Below are positions 1 through 6,335 of a stretch of 7,006 bases of DNA, piece by piece. The position numbers and the translations under genes were made by a program. The stretch is from positions 1-7,006 of the forward strand of contig DUZB01000054.1 in NCBI GenBank assembly GCA_013349725.1, in the 5' to 3' direction. Each line of letters begins with the position of its first letter. Position 1 is the first letter of the stretch. The notes under the pieces are model-generated. The model did no database searches. It saw nothing but the letters and a program-made list of their open reading frames with translations, and was not told the origin of the DNA. Source of the DNA: Deltaproteobacteria bacterium (GTDB lineage Bacteria; Desulfobacterota; DSM-4660; Desulfatiglandales; Desulfatiglandaceae).

Positions 1-119
1 TAATCGGGCAGCTCTAAAATAGGCTGTAAAAGAGTAAGATTATGATTACGATTAAGATTATGACCTTCCGAACGTACTCTCGACTAATTGGATCAAGTGG
101 GCTAAATTAGAACCAAGCC
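1..119 (-). repeat. Truncated copy A of a MITE-like dispersed repeat
   Basis: Read on the minus strand from 116 down to 1, this stretch matches 3620-3735 of the plus strand without gaps. I count 6 mismatches in 116 positions, about 95% identity. Its visible terminus, GGCTTGGTTCTAAT on the minus strand (119-106), corresponds to the inverted end of copy B. The match runs up to base 1, so the element continues outside the window and its other end and any target duplication cannot be seen. The stop codon of the Nudix gene (102-104) and its last five sense codons lie inside the repeat. It carries no gene of its own that I can support. Confidence 0.75.
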
Positions 120-635
120 TTCTTTTGTCTTCTTCATTCTGTAATAATCTTTCACCGCATCGATGGTGCTTTGAAAAGCCATGTCGTCCCAGGGAATCTC
201 TTCTTCCCCGAAGAGGCGCGCCTCCAGTGTTTCATCTTCCGGCGCCAGGTTTCCGGATACGTGCTCAGCCAGGTATACAATAACCACTTCAACATACCCT
301 GCATAGGAATAAACACCCAATAATTCCTTCAATTCAATTTCTAACCCACACTCTTCCCGGGTTTCTCTGATTGCAGCCGCCGGGACTTCTTCTCCGCGAT
401 CCACATATCCTCCCGGCATCACCCACTTTCCTTTCTGGGGATCGATGGCTCTTTTGAGAAGGACGATTTTTCCGTTCAGTTCGCAAATGGTGCAGGCAAC
501 CACTTTCGGGTCCAGGTAATGCACATAACTGCAACCCGTGCAAACCAGACGGAACGGCTCCCCCTCTTTCATGTTTGTTTTTTCAGCCTTTTCACCACAA
601 ACGGGACAGTAATGAAAAGAGCGGTCATGATGCAT
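102..635 (-). CDS. Zinc-ribbon Nudix hydrolase
   Basis: This is a 177-residue Nudix phosphohydrolase, which would cleave a nucleoside diphosphate linked to another moiety (X) in the cytoplasm using Mg2+ or Mn2+. An N-terminal zinc ribbon is formed by C10, C13, C32 and C35. The Nudix box is complete: G76, E82, then R90-E91, E94-E95 and G97-L98, matching G-x5-E-x7-REUxEExGU. Ribbon plus Nudix resembles the Nudix_N_2 group, which includes plant FAD/ADP-ribose pyrophosphatases, but the substrate cannot be read from sequence. The start at 635 is chosen because GAGG lies 8 nt upstream. The longer frame from 746 would overlap the end of the upstream lipoprotein gene and adds 37 residues with no domain. 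The gene probably shares a transcript with that lipoprotein gene, about 60 nt away. The C-terminal GLVLI and the TAG stop come from the inserted repeat, so the native tail was probably different. Confidence 0.9.
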   Translation of the reverse strand: MHHDRSFHYCPVCGEKAEKTNMKEGEPFRLVCTGCSYVHYLDPKVVACTICELNGKIVLLKRAIDPQKGKWVMPGGYVDRGEEVPAAAIRETREECGLEIELKELLGVYSYAGYVEVVIVYLAEHVSGNLAPEDETLEARLFGEEEIPWDDMAFQSTIDAVKDYYRMKKTKEGLVLI

Positions 636-643
636 GCGATCTG

Positions 644-647
644 CCTC
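644..647 (-). promoter_or_regulatory. Ribosome binding site setting the Nudix start
   Basis: The minus strand reads GAGG followed by 8 nt and then ATG at 635. This is good Shine-Dalgarno spacing. It supports the start immediately before the zinc ribbon rather than the upstream in-frame ATG at 746. Confidence 0.6.
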
Positions 648-694
648 GAATTTTGTTACATCTGATACAGGATTCTTAAAAAAAATTCCAGTCC

Positions 695-1630
695 CTATTT
701 TCTCATAAAGGGATGTGTTCTTGAAGAACAGGACCCTGTCAACCACAGATAATCGGCCATTTCCCGGTCAATATTCAACTGCTCCGTCAGCGGATACATC
801 GCAATGGTCGCCATCGGTATATCGGTTCGCCTTTTGACCCGGTCCGGAATCCCGAATTTGTTGACAATATGCCCGTTGCCGGAGAATACAACCATGGGAC
901 CCGGATATTTTTTCAAATAATCGGCTATGGTTTCGGCCATGGTTTCATCCCAGACGCATTGCGCCTCGTAAAAGGAGTTAAAGTGTTGAATCCCATGGTG
1001 GGAATGACCACCGAAAATCTTCTCCATGTATGCTCTGTGTTCCTTGTTATTCAGATCGATCTCTCGGGCGACCTGGCCTCGCTCTTCCTCATTCAGGCCG
1101 GCAAGACCGGATCGGGCAACCTTTTTAACGACCTCCCTTGGGACATTCACGGCCAGAAGAACTCCGTTCTTTTCCCTGATCTGAACAATCAACGGCCGGT
1201 AAAAATGATAGGGGAATCCCCAGCTTTTGCTCCATTGAATCCTTTCCAGAAAGGCCGTTTCATCCATTTCGCCTTTCATATATTCATCGATAATTCCTTG
1301 ATCCGGCCTGTGAAAAAACTCCATGGCCACAGTCAGAACGTTGTATCGGGCCATGAGCCCCTGCAGGACTTGAACCTGAATCAGGTGATGTTCCGGATTG
1401 TCATGGTTTTCGCCCACAAAAACAAGCGGTACGGATTCCAGTTGATCCATGAGGCAATCAAAGGAAACAGCCTTGCCGGCCTTGAGATCAATAATCTGCC
1501 CGGAACTGAATTTCTCCGAAACACCATCGATTTCAGCCGTAAGGGGCATTGGCCTCCGGGATGGCGCGCAGGCGCTCAGAGTTAGCAGAAAGGCCCCCGT
1601 CAGTACCAGCACGATATTTCGCATCGTCAT
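695..1630 (-). CDS. ChaN-like heme-binding lipoprotein (DUF399 family)
   Basis: This 311-residue protein has a short positive N-terminus, a hydrophobic segment and a lipobox LSAC with the acylated cysteine at C21, so it is probably a membrane-anchored lipoprotein. The mature part has ChaN/DUF399 landmarks: FVGENHD (71-77) followed by a His pair at 81-82, the WGFPYHFYRPLI block near 137-148, AQCVWDETMA (223-232) and SGNGHI (250-255) before a GIP segment. Campylobacter ChaN is the characterised relative and binds heme as a dimer with a role in iron uptake; that role here is inference. A histidine cluster (H209, H211, H212, H216) lies just before the WDETMA motif. No heme or TonB transport genes are adjacent. 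The ATG at 1630 is preceded by AGG at 6 nt; an ATG two codons later is also possible. The gene is divergent from uvrC and probably leads a two-gene unit with the Nudix gene. Confidence 0.85.
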   Translation of the reverse strand: MTMRNIVLVLTGAFLLTLSACAPSRRPMPLTAEIDGVSEKFSSGQIIDLKAGKAVSFDCLMDQLESVPLVFVGENHDNPEHHLIQVQVLQGLMARYNVLTVAMEFFHRPDQGIIDEYMKGEMDETAFLERIQWSKSWGFPYHFYRPLIVQIREKNGVLLAVNVPREVVKKVARSGLAGLNEEERGQVAREIDLNNKEHRAYMEKIFGGHSHHGIQHFNSFYEAQCVWDETMAETIADYLKKYPGPMVVFSGNGHIVNKFGIPDRVKRRTDIPMATIAMYPLTEQLNIDREMADYLWLTGSCSSRTHPFMRK

Positions 1631-1746
1631 ACATAACCTGCCTTGTGTTTTTAAGATTCAACGGTCTTGACTTGCGCCTTGTGTATCATTTACTCTCCCG
1701 ATATGCAAGCCCCTCGCACAGCATGGGCGGCAAATGGGGCTCAACC
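1631..1746. promoter_or_regulatory. Divergent intergenic region between chaN-like gene and uvrC
   Basis: The 116 bp separate two divergently transcribed genes and should hold the promoters for both. A TTGACT at 1667-1672 on the plus strand resembles a -35 box, but no good -10 box lies at the right distance. TATCAT at 1684-1689 is too close and TACTCT at 1691-1696 is weak. On the minus strand no convincing pair stands out. The promoter role is inferred from gene order, not from boxes. Confidence 0.4.
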
Positions 1747-1773
1747 ATGAAGAACATGAAGGACATGAAGAAA
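1747..1773 (+). repeat. Three-unit 9-nt tandem repeat over the uvrC start
   Basis: Three successive units read ATGAAGAAC, ATGAAGGAC and ATGAAGAAA, encoding MKN, MKD and MKK. A related two-unit version preceded by the same CAACC occurs in the opposite orientation at about 3832-3855, just past the mgtE stop. The repeat supplies three possible uvrC start codons. Confidence 0.6.
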
Positions 1774-3612
1774 ACGGAAACGCCGAATCGACTCGATCCA
1801 TCATTTCTAAAGAAAAGCCTGCCCGATGAACCGGGGGTTTACCTTTATAAAGATCATGACGGCATTGTCATTTACGTAGGGAAGGCCAAGAATCTAAAAA
1901 AGCGGGTCCTTTCCTATTTCAGGCCAAGAAATGACCTGCCGCACAAAACGGCCCTCATGATGGGAAAGGTAAGCCATCTCGATTTCATGCTGACTTCCAC
2001 TGAACAGGAAGCCTTTATCCTGGAAAGAAACCTGATCAAGAAACACATGCCCCGATACAACATCATCCTGCGGGATGATAAACAGTATCCCTGCCTGAAG
2101 TTAGACCTGAAAGAACCCTATCCCCGGCTTCACATTGTAAGGAAAATGAAAAAGGATGGGAGCCTGTATTTCGGCCCTTTTTCATCAGCGAACTCGGTGA
2201 GGAGCACCCACAGGCTGATCGACCGGATTTTCAAACTTCGGAAATGCAGCAACCGAAAATTCAAGATACGGACAAGACCCTGTCTCAATTTTCAGATGGA
2301 CCGCTGCCTTGGTCCCTGCGCCAATGAAATCCCTGTGCAGGAATATGGGAAAATAGTAAAGCATATAAAACTTATGCTGGAGGGTCGGGACAGAGAGTTG
2401 ATTCGAAATCTGCGGGATGAAATGGAGCATTTTGCCTCGCTGCTTGACTTTGAAAATGCCGCCAGGATACGGGATCAGATCAGAGATATAGAGAGAACGG
2501 TGGAAAAACAGCACGTTGTTTCCCAGGGGATGGAAGACCAGGACATCGTCGCGGTGGTTCAAGATGGCCTGTTCCACCAGCTTGTGGTACTCTTTGTGCG
2601 CGGAGGAAGATTGTTAGAAAGCAGGAGTTTTCTCTTTGAGGACAACGGAACCCCCGCTGAAATTCTGGAGGCTTTTCTGAAACAATACTACCCTGAAAAA
2701 GCCTTTATCCCATCCACCATCCTGCTTTCCGAAAGCGTCCCGGACCAGGACTCCATTGCGGAATGGCTCTCCGACCTTGCGGGGAGAAAGGTTGACCTGC
2801 ACACACCGCAGAGAGGAAGCAAAGCAAGGCTGGTGGACATGGCGCGGACAAATGCGGAAAAGACACTCACGGGGCGCCTTGAATCCGAAAAACAAAACCT
2901 GATGATCCTGGTCAAATCGACGATTGGCCTCAAGAATACTCCGGTATATATTGAAGGGCTTGATATCTCCAATTTTCAAGGAGCTCTGGCGGTCGGCGCC
3001 GTGGTCTCTTTTGCCGGAGGAGAGCCCAACCGAAAGGGCTACCGGAATTTCAGGATGAAAAGCGTGGTTGGAATTGATGATTACGGAATGATGGCTGAAA
3101 TGATTACCAGAAGGGTGAAACAGGGGAATCTGCCCGATATTTTTCTGGTAGACGGTGGAAGGGGGCATCTTGCCGCGGTGAAGCACGGGCTGGAGGCCCA
3201 GGTCATAACCGCTTCCGGAGGGATTTTCCCCCCGCATATTCCCGAGGTCATTTCCATAGCCAAACCCGATGAAAACCGACAGGAAACATGTGACAAGATC
3301 TATGTTTCCGGCAGAAAGAATCCCCTGAACCTGCGTGCGGATCATCCGGTCCTGCTCCTGATGATGCGTATAAGGGATGAAGTACACAGGCGCGCCATCG
3401 GCTACCATCGCAGACTGAGGCGGGACAGCCTGACAACCTCTGAATTGAACGGGATTCCCGGAATCGGAGAAAAAAGAAAGAAGATTTTACTTCAATATTT
3501 CAAAGATATAAAAGAAATCGCAAACGCCTCAGTGAATGAAATGGAGCAGGTTCCCGGCTTCAGTCTAACCCTGGCGGAAAACGTTTACCGTTTCTTCCAC
3601 GAAAACCCGTGA
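1747..3612 (+). CDS. uvrC: Excinuclease ABC subunit C
   Basis: UvrC makes the 3' and then the 5' incision around DNA lesions marked by UvrAB in nucleotide excision repair. The 621-residue protein is complete and of normal length. A GIY-YIG domain lies at about 29-105 (GVY 30-32, YVGKAK 43-48, R53, catalytic Glu E93). Four cysteines C167, C179, C187 and C191 have the spacing of the family's iron-sulfur ligands. A UVR domain (about 218-253) contacts UvrB. The RNase H-like endonuclease domain shows D405 (GLDISNFQG), D469 (LVDGGRGHL) and H547 (RDEVHRRAI). The C-terminal helix-hairpin-helix pair (about 563-617) contains GIPGIGEKR. The ATG at 1747 gives family-like length and has a GGGG 8 nt upstream. 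In-frame ATGs at 1756 and 1765 are alternatives, and all three lie in a 9-nt tandem repeat. Upstream codons back to 1549 overlap the divergent lipoprotein gene and are not family sequence. The stop sits in the duplicated target of repeat copy B. Confidence 0.97.
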   Translation: MKNMKDMKKTETPNRLDPSFLKKSLPDEPGVYLYKDHDGIVIYVGKAKNLKKRVLSYFRPRNDLPHKTALMMGKVSHLDFMLTSTEQEAFILERNLIKKHMPRYNIILRDDKQYPCLKLDLKEPYPRLHIVRKMKKDGSLYFGPFSSANSVRSTHRLIDRIFKLRKCSNRKFKIRTRPCLNFQMDRCLGPCANEIPVQEYGKIVKHIKLMLEGRDRELIRNLRDEMEHFASLLDFENAARIRDQIRDIERTVEKQHVVSQGMEDQDIVAVVQDGLFHQLVVLFVRGGRLLESRSFLFEDNGTPAEILEAFLKQYYPEKAFIPSTILLSESVPDQDSIAEWLSDLAGRKVDLHTPQRGSKARLVDMARTNAEKTLTGRLESEKQNLMILVKSTIGLKNTPVYIEGLDISNFQGALAVGAVVSFAGGEPNRKGYRNFRMKSVVGIDDYGMMAEMITRRVKQGNLPDIFLVDGGRGHLAAVKHGLEAQVITASGGIFPPHIPEVISIAKPDENRQETCDKIYVSGRKNPLNLRADHPVLLLMMRIRDEVHRRAIGYHRRLRRDSLTTSELNGIPGIGEKRKKILLQYFKDIKEIANASVNEMEQVPGFSLTLAENVYRFFHENP

Positions 3613-3613
3613 C

Positions 3614-3795
3614 CTTGGTTTGGTTCTAACTTCGGCCACTTGATCCAATTAGTCGAGAGTACGTTCTGAAGGTCATAATCTTAATCGTAATCATAATCTT
3701 ACTCTTTTACGGCCTATTTTAGAACTGCCCGATTAAGATTACGAGTAAGATTATGAGTAAGAAAATAAATCTAATGGACCATGTTAGAACCAAGC
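3614..3795 (+). mobile_element. MITE-like non-coding element, copy B, inserted at the uvrC stop
   Basis: This roughly 182-bp AT-rich insert lies between the convergent uvrC and mgtE genes. Its ends are inverted: TTGGTTCTAAC at 3620-3630 and the exact reverse complement at 3783-3793. It is bounded by an 8-bp direct repeat, CCCGTGAC at 3606-3613 and 3796-3803, which looks like a target-site duplication. The left copy contains the uvrC TGA. Positions 3620-3735 are about 95% identical to copy A at the left edge of the window. It is too short to encode a transposase, so movement would need one in trans. The outermost few bases of the left end differ from the right end (CTTGGTT inserted ahead of TGGTTCTAAC), so the exact boundary is uncertain by a few bases. 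An alternative reading is a structured REP-like repeat rather than a true transposon derivative. Confidence 0.65.
3692..3755. repeat. Internal inverted repeat of copy B
   Basis: CATAATCTTACTC at 3692-3704 is the perfect reverse complement of GAGTAAGATTATG at 3743-3755, with a 38-nt loop. Weaker complementarity extends outward. The arms lie in a wider run of degenerate TAATC/GATTA units (about 3672-3704 and 3731-3762). The transcript could fold into a long, AU-rich stem between two convergent genes. There is no GC-rich stem with a U tract, so I do not call it an intrinsic terminator. Confidence 0.55.
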
Positions 3796-3831
3796 CCCGT
3801 GACTTTCGATTGCGGAATATCCAGGCCATCC

Positions 3832-3855
3832 TGTTCTTCATGTCCTTCATGGTTG
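3832..3855 (-). repeat. Second occurrence of the ATGAAG repeat, downstream of mgtE
   Basis: On the minus strand this reads CAACC then ATGAAGGAC and ATGAAGAAC, followed by AGG just outside the interval. It echoes CAACC plus the ATGAAG units at the uvrC start (1742-1773) but in the opposite orientation. It lies about 16 nt past the mgtE stop and is outside the copy B element. Confidence 0.45.
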
Positions 3856-3871
3856 TGTGCCCGATTGAAAT

Positions 3872-5248
3872 TCAGGCTGCGCTCATACGGAGAAAGGACG
3901 TAACGATAGCAAGGTAGATAAGCAGACCGATGATATCGTTGGATGTGGTCACAAAAGGACCCGAGGCAAGGGCTGGATCCACATTCAACCTGTGGAGCGC
4001 CAAAGGCACTGCCGAACCGATTATTCCCGAAATCAGAATAATAAATACTAATGCCAATGCAACCATGGCGCCCAACCGAAAATCACCTAACCAGAAACCC
4101 ACAACGACCCCTAAGATCACCCCGCATATCAATCCGTTCAGCAGGGCTACCCGCAACTCCATCCACAGTCTCTTGCCGATATTCACGAAGGTAATATCTC
4201 CGGTTGCAAGCCCCCTGACAATCAGGCTTGATGCCTGGATTCCAGTGTTGCCTCCCATGGCCATAACCACGGGAAAAAAGAAAGAAAGGGCAATCATCTG
4301 TTCCAGGGTAGCCGCAAAACGATGAATCACCACCGCCGCACAAAGTCCTCCGAAAAGCGCGGCCACCAGCCAGGGCAGCCTGGCCCGGGATATCCTCACT
4401 GCCGATTCCTCGGTAATTTCCTGATCGAACACACCCGCCATCAGGGAGATGTCTTCGTCCGCTTCCTCTTCGATGACGTCCATGATGTCATCGTGGGTGA
4501 TACGCCCCACAAGGCGATTGTAGTCGTCCACAACGGGAATGTTCACCAGATCGTATCGCATCACCAGCCTGGCCACTTCCTCCTGATCCGTCTTCGCATT
4601 GACCGAAATGACCTCCGGGTTCATGATCTTGCTGATCTGTGTTTCCGGTTTCCCAAGCACCAGGTCCTTTAGGGACATGACCCCCACAAGCCTGTTATAA
4701 TCGTCCGTGACCCATATGGAGTAAAGATTTTCAATCTCTTTGCCCTTTTCCCGAATGGACTCGATCGCATCCAGTACGGTCACATCCGCTTTTACGGAGA
4801 GAAACTCGAGGGCCATAATGCCGCCGGCGGTATCGTCGGCATAAGGGAGCAATTTCCAGAGCTCTTCCGACACCTGATCGTCCACGGCCTCAATGACTTC
4901 CCTGGCCCGTTCAGCCGGCAGGTCTCCAACCAGGTCGGCTGCATCGTCCGAATCGAGTTCTTCTACAATTTGAGACAGAGACCGGTTGTCCAGATCTTTC
5001 AGTATTCGAACCTGAACAGGCTGTTCCAGTTCAATCAGGACCTCGCCCGCCCCTTCAGGTTCCATCATCTGGATGATGTAAAGCCGCTCGCTGGGGTCCA
5101 GATACATGATCAAATCCGCCAGATCTGCGGCTCGCATCTGGGCGATCAGGTTTGCCAGAGCGTCAATGTTCTTCTGGCCTATGAGGACCTTGACATCCTC
5201 GATCAGCCTGGTATCAATGGTTCTTCCTTTGAAATTATGCGAATTCAT
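3872..5248 (-). CDS. mgtE: Magnesium transporter MgtE
   Basis: This is a 458-residue inner-membrane Mg2+ channel/transporter of normal length and full domain order. The acidic MgtE_N superhelical domain spans about 36-138. The linker DDTAGGIM is at 138-145. Two CBS domains follow at about 146-200 and 205-262; both carry DDYNRLVG (182-189 and 241-248). A connecting helix is followed by five predicted membrane segments (about 291-311, 315-345, 365-387, 393-417, 431-453). The family signature GGNTGIQASSLIVRGLA is at 332-348, DPALASGPFVTT at 424-435, and D438 in the last helix is the likely pore aspartate that coordinates Mg2+. In the studied Thermus protein the cytosolic domains close the pore when internal Mg2+ is high. 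The ATG overlaps the stop of the upstream phosphoesterase gene by 4 bp (ATGA), with AAGGA just ahead inside that gene, so translation is probably coupled. The gene converges on uvrC across the repeat. Confidence 0.96.
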   Translation of the reverse strand: MNSHNFKGRTIDTRLIEDVKVLIGQKNIDALANLIAQMRAADLADLIMYLDPSERLYIIQMMEPEGAGEVLIELEQPVQVRILKDLDNRSLSQIVEELDSDDAADLVGDLPAERAREVIEAVDDQVSEELWKLLPYADDTAGGIMALEFLSVKADVTVLDAIESIREKGKEIENLYSIWVTDDYNRLVGVMSLKDLVLGKPETQISKIMNPEVISVNAKTDQEEVARLVMRYDLVNIPVVDDYNRLVGRITHDDIMDVIEEEADEDISLMAGVFDQEITEESAVRISRARLPWLVAALFGGLCAAVVIHRFAATLEQMIALSFFFPVVMAMGGNTGIQASSLIVRGLATGDITFVNIGKRLWMELRVALLNGLICGVILGVVVGFWLGDFRLGAMVALALVFIILISGIIGSAVPLALHRLNVDPALASGPFVTTSNDIIGLLIYLAIVTSFLRMSAA

Positions 5249-6294
5249 TGTTCCTTGCTCATTTCTTCAAAATTTCCTTTTTCGGCCATATATTGTCTCA
5301 AGTCCTTCAATATGGCACGGGCCAGTACATCTCCCTCGGATTTAACACCGACAATATTTGCCATGGGAACTTCCGCACGTGCGGCCGTCTTGTGCCCACC
5401 TGCAGACGCTCCCCACGGCCCGAAAAGTTTCTGGGCCATTTTCCCCGCGTTGCCCCTGAACCCCGCATTTCGCAGAATGACAATCAGTTTGCCTCCACAA
5501 ATGCCTGTAACCACACTCCACTCGACATCTACCAGCTTCATGAAAAAGTCGGCAACGATCACCAGTATGTCAGGATTTGTCACCTCTCCCATATTGACCA
5601 GGGCGATATTCCCAAATAATTGCAACCGGTTCATGGCAAGGGCATAATTGCATAAGGTCTCTTTTGTAATCTCCGATGATTCGATTTTTTTAATGGTGTT
5701 GATATTCACCAAACTGTACAGATACCTGAACGCGTTGATATCGTTCTGCTGAGCCTCCCTGACAAAATTGGCCGTATCGGTCTTTATCCCGTAAAAAAGA
5801 GCGGTAGCGAGTTTTGCCGAAGGTTTGATCTTACAGTTCCGAAGATATTCCGTCAGGATCGTTGCATTGGCGCCGTACTCCTCCCTGATATCCACAAAAA
5901 AAGCTTTCGATGTGGCCTGCACCGGATGATGGTCAATAATGATATCAAAGTTGTGACCCCTGAAAAGCTCATGGTGCTGCGGCTGGGAATCAACAATCGC
6001 CCATTTTGTGATATTTCTTTTTCTCAAGGAGCGGGTGAGCTTCAAGTCAATCTTCAACAATCTGACCATGGCCAGGTTGTCGGCTCTTTCTATGGGGTTA
6101 ATGTGAAAGAGTTTTACGCTCCTTGCTTTTCTCCAGAAAAACCGCTTGAGCGCCCAGGCACTGGAGATAGCGTCAGGATCGGCATTGATCACAATGCCCA
6201 ACCTGTCATCGGCATGTACGGCATCCAGAAGGCGCTTGCACTTTTCCGTGGTAGTCGTGGACTTGGAAAACGGATGATCCATAACAGGATTCAT
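5245..6294 (-). CDS. DHH/DHHA1-family phosphoesterase (NrnA/RecJ-like)
   Basis: This 349-residue cytoplasmic protein has the DHH fold of Mn2+-dependent phosphoesterases that cut short oligonucleotides, 3'-phosphoadenosine 5'-phosphate or cyclic dinucleotides. Motif I is NADPDAISSA (37-46), motif II has D102 in IVDSQPQHH, motif III is the signature IIDHHP (119-124) and motif IV has D173 in YGIKTDTA. The C-terminal DHHA1 substrate-binding domain carries GGH at 299-301 within GASAGGHKTAARAEV. The histidine that usually opens motif I (HxxPDxDA) appears replaced by V35, which is an odd feature. The length fits the stand-alone NrnA class and there is no membrane, PAS or GGDEF part as in GdpP, so the substrate is open. 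Start 6294 is the first ATG; GGAGG lies about 12 nt upstream, which is long, and an ATG four codons later is the alternative. The stop overlaps the mgtE start by 4 bp. Confidence 0.88.
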   Translation of the reverse strand: MNPVMDHPFSKSTTTTEKCKRLLDAVHADDRLGIVINADPDAISSAWALKRFFWRKARSVKLFHINPIERADNLAMVRLLKIDLKLTRSLRKRNITKWAIVDSQPQHHELFRGHNFDIIIDHHPVQATSKAFFVDIREEYGANATILTEYLRNCKIKPSAKLATALFYGIKTDTANFVREAQQNDINAFRYLYSLVNINTIKKIESSEITKETLCNYALAMNRLQLFGNIALVNMGEVTNPDILVIVADFFMKLVDVEWSVVTGICGGKLIVILRNAGFRGNAGKMAQKLFGPWGASAGGHKTAARAEVPMANIVGVKSEGDVLARAILKDLRQYMAEKGNFEEMSKEQ

Positions 6295-6335
6295 TAGGTT
6301 TCTCTACCTCCCATGCCTCAAGGGTTTCGGATTGC

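Noticed and set aside
1..119. CRISPR array or phage attachment site from the repeated ATTACGATTAAG units
   Set aside because: The units are short, degenerate and contiguous without spacers, and no cas genes, integrase or tRNA are present.
636..746. N-terminal extension of the Nudix frame to an ATG at 746
   Set aside because: It overlaps the last codons of the lipoprotein gene, has no recognisable domain, and a good GAGG site precedes the ATG at 635.
869..1585. 238-codon plus-strand frame opposite the lipoprotein gene
   Set aside because: It is antisense to a gene with clear ChaN motifs and a lipobox; its own translation shows no family motif.
1549..1746. Upstream in-frame extension of uvrC
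   Set aside because: It runs over the 5' end of the divergent lipoprotein gene and lies outside the UvrC family; start 1747 gives the usual length.
2614..3408. 264-codon minus-strand frame inside uvrC
   Set aside because: It is a shadow of the well-conserved RNase H and adjoining regions of UvrC, with no motif of its own.
3804..3871. Intrinsic terminator for mgtE
   Set aside because: No GC-rich stem followed by a U tract could be found on the minus strand after the stop codon.
3930..4325. 131-codon plus-strand frame opposite mgtE
   Set aside because: It is antisense to the membrane domain of MgtE and shows no independent features.
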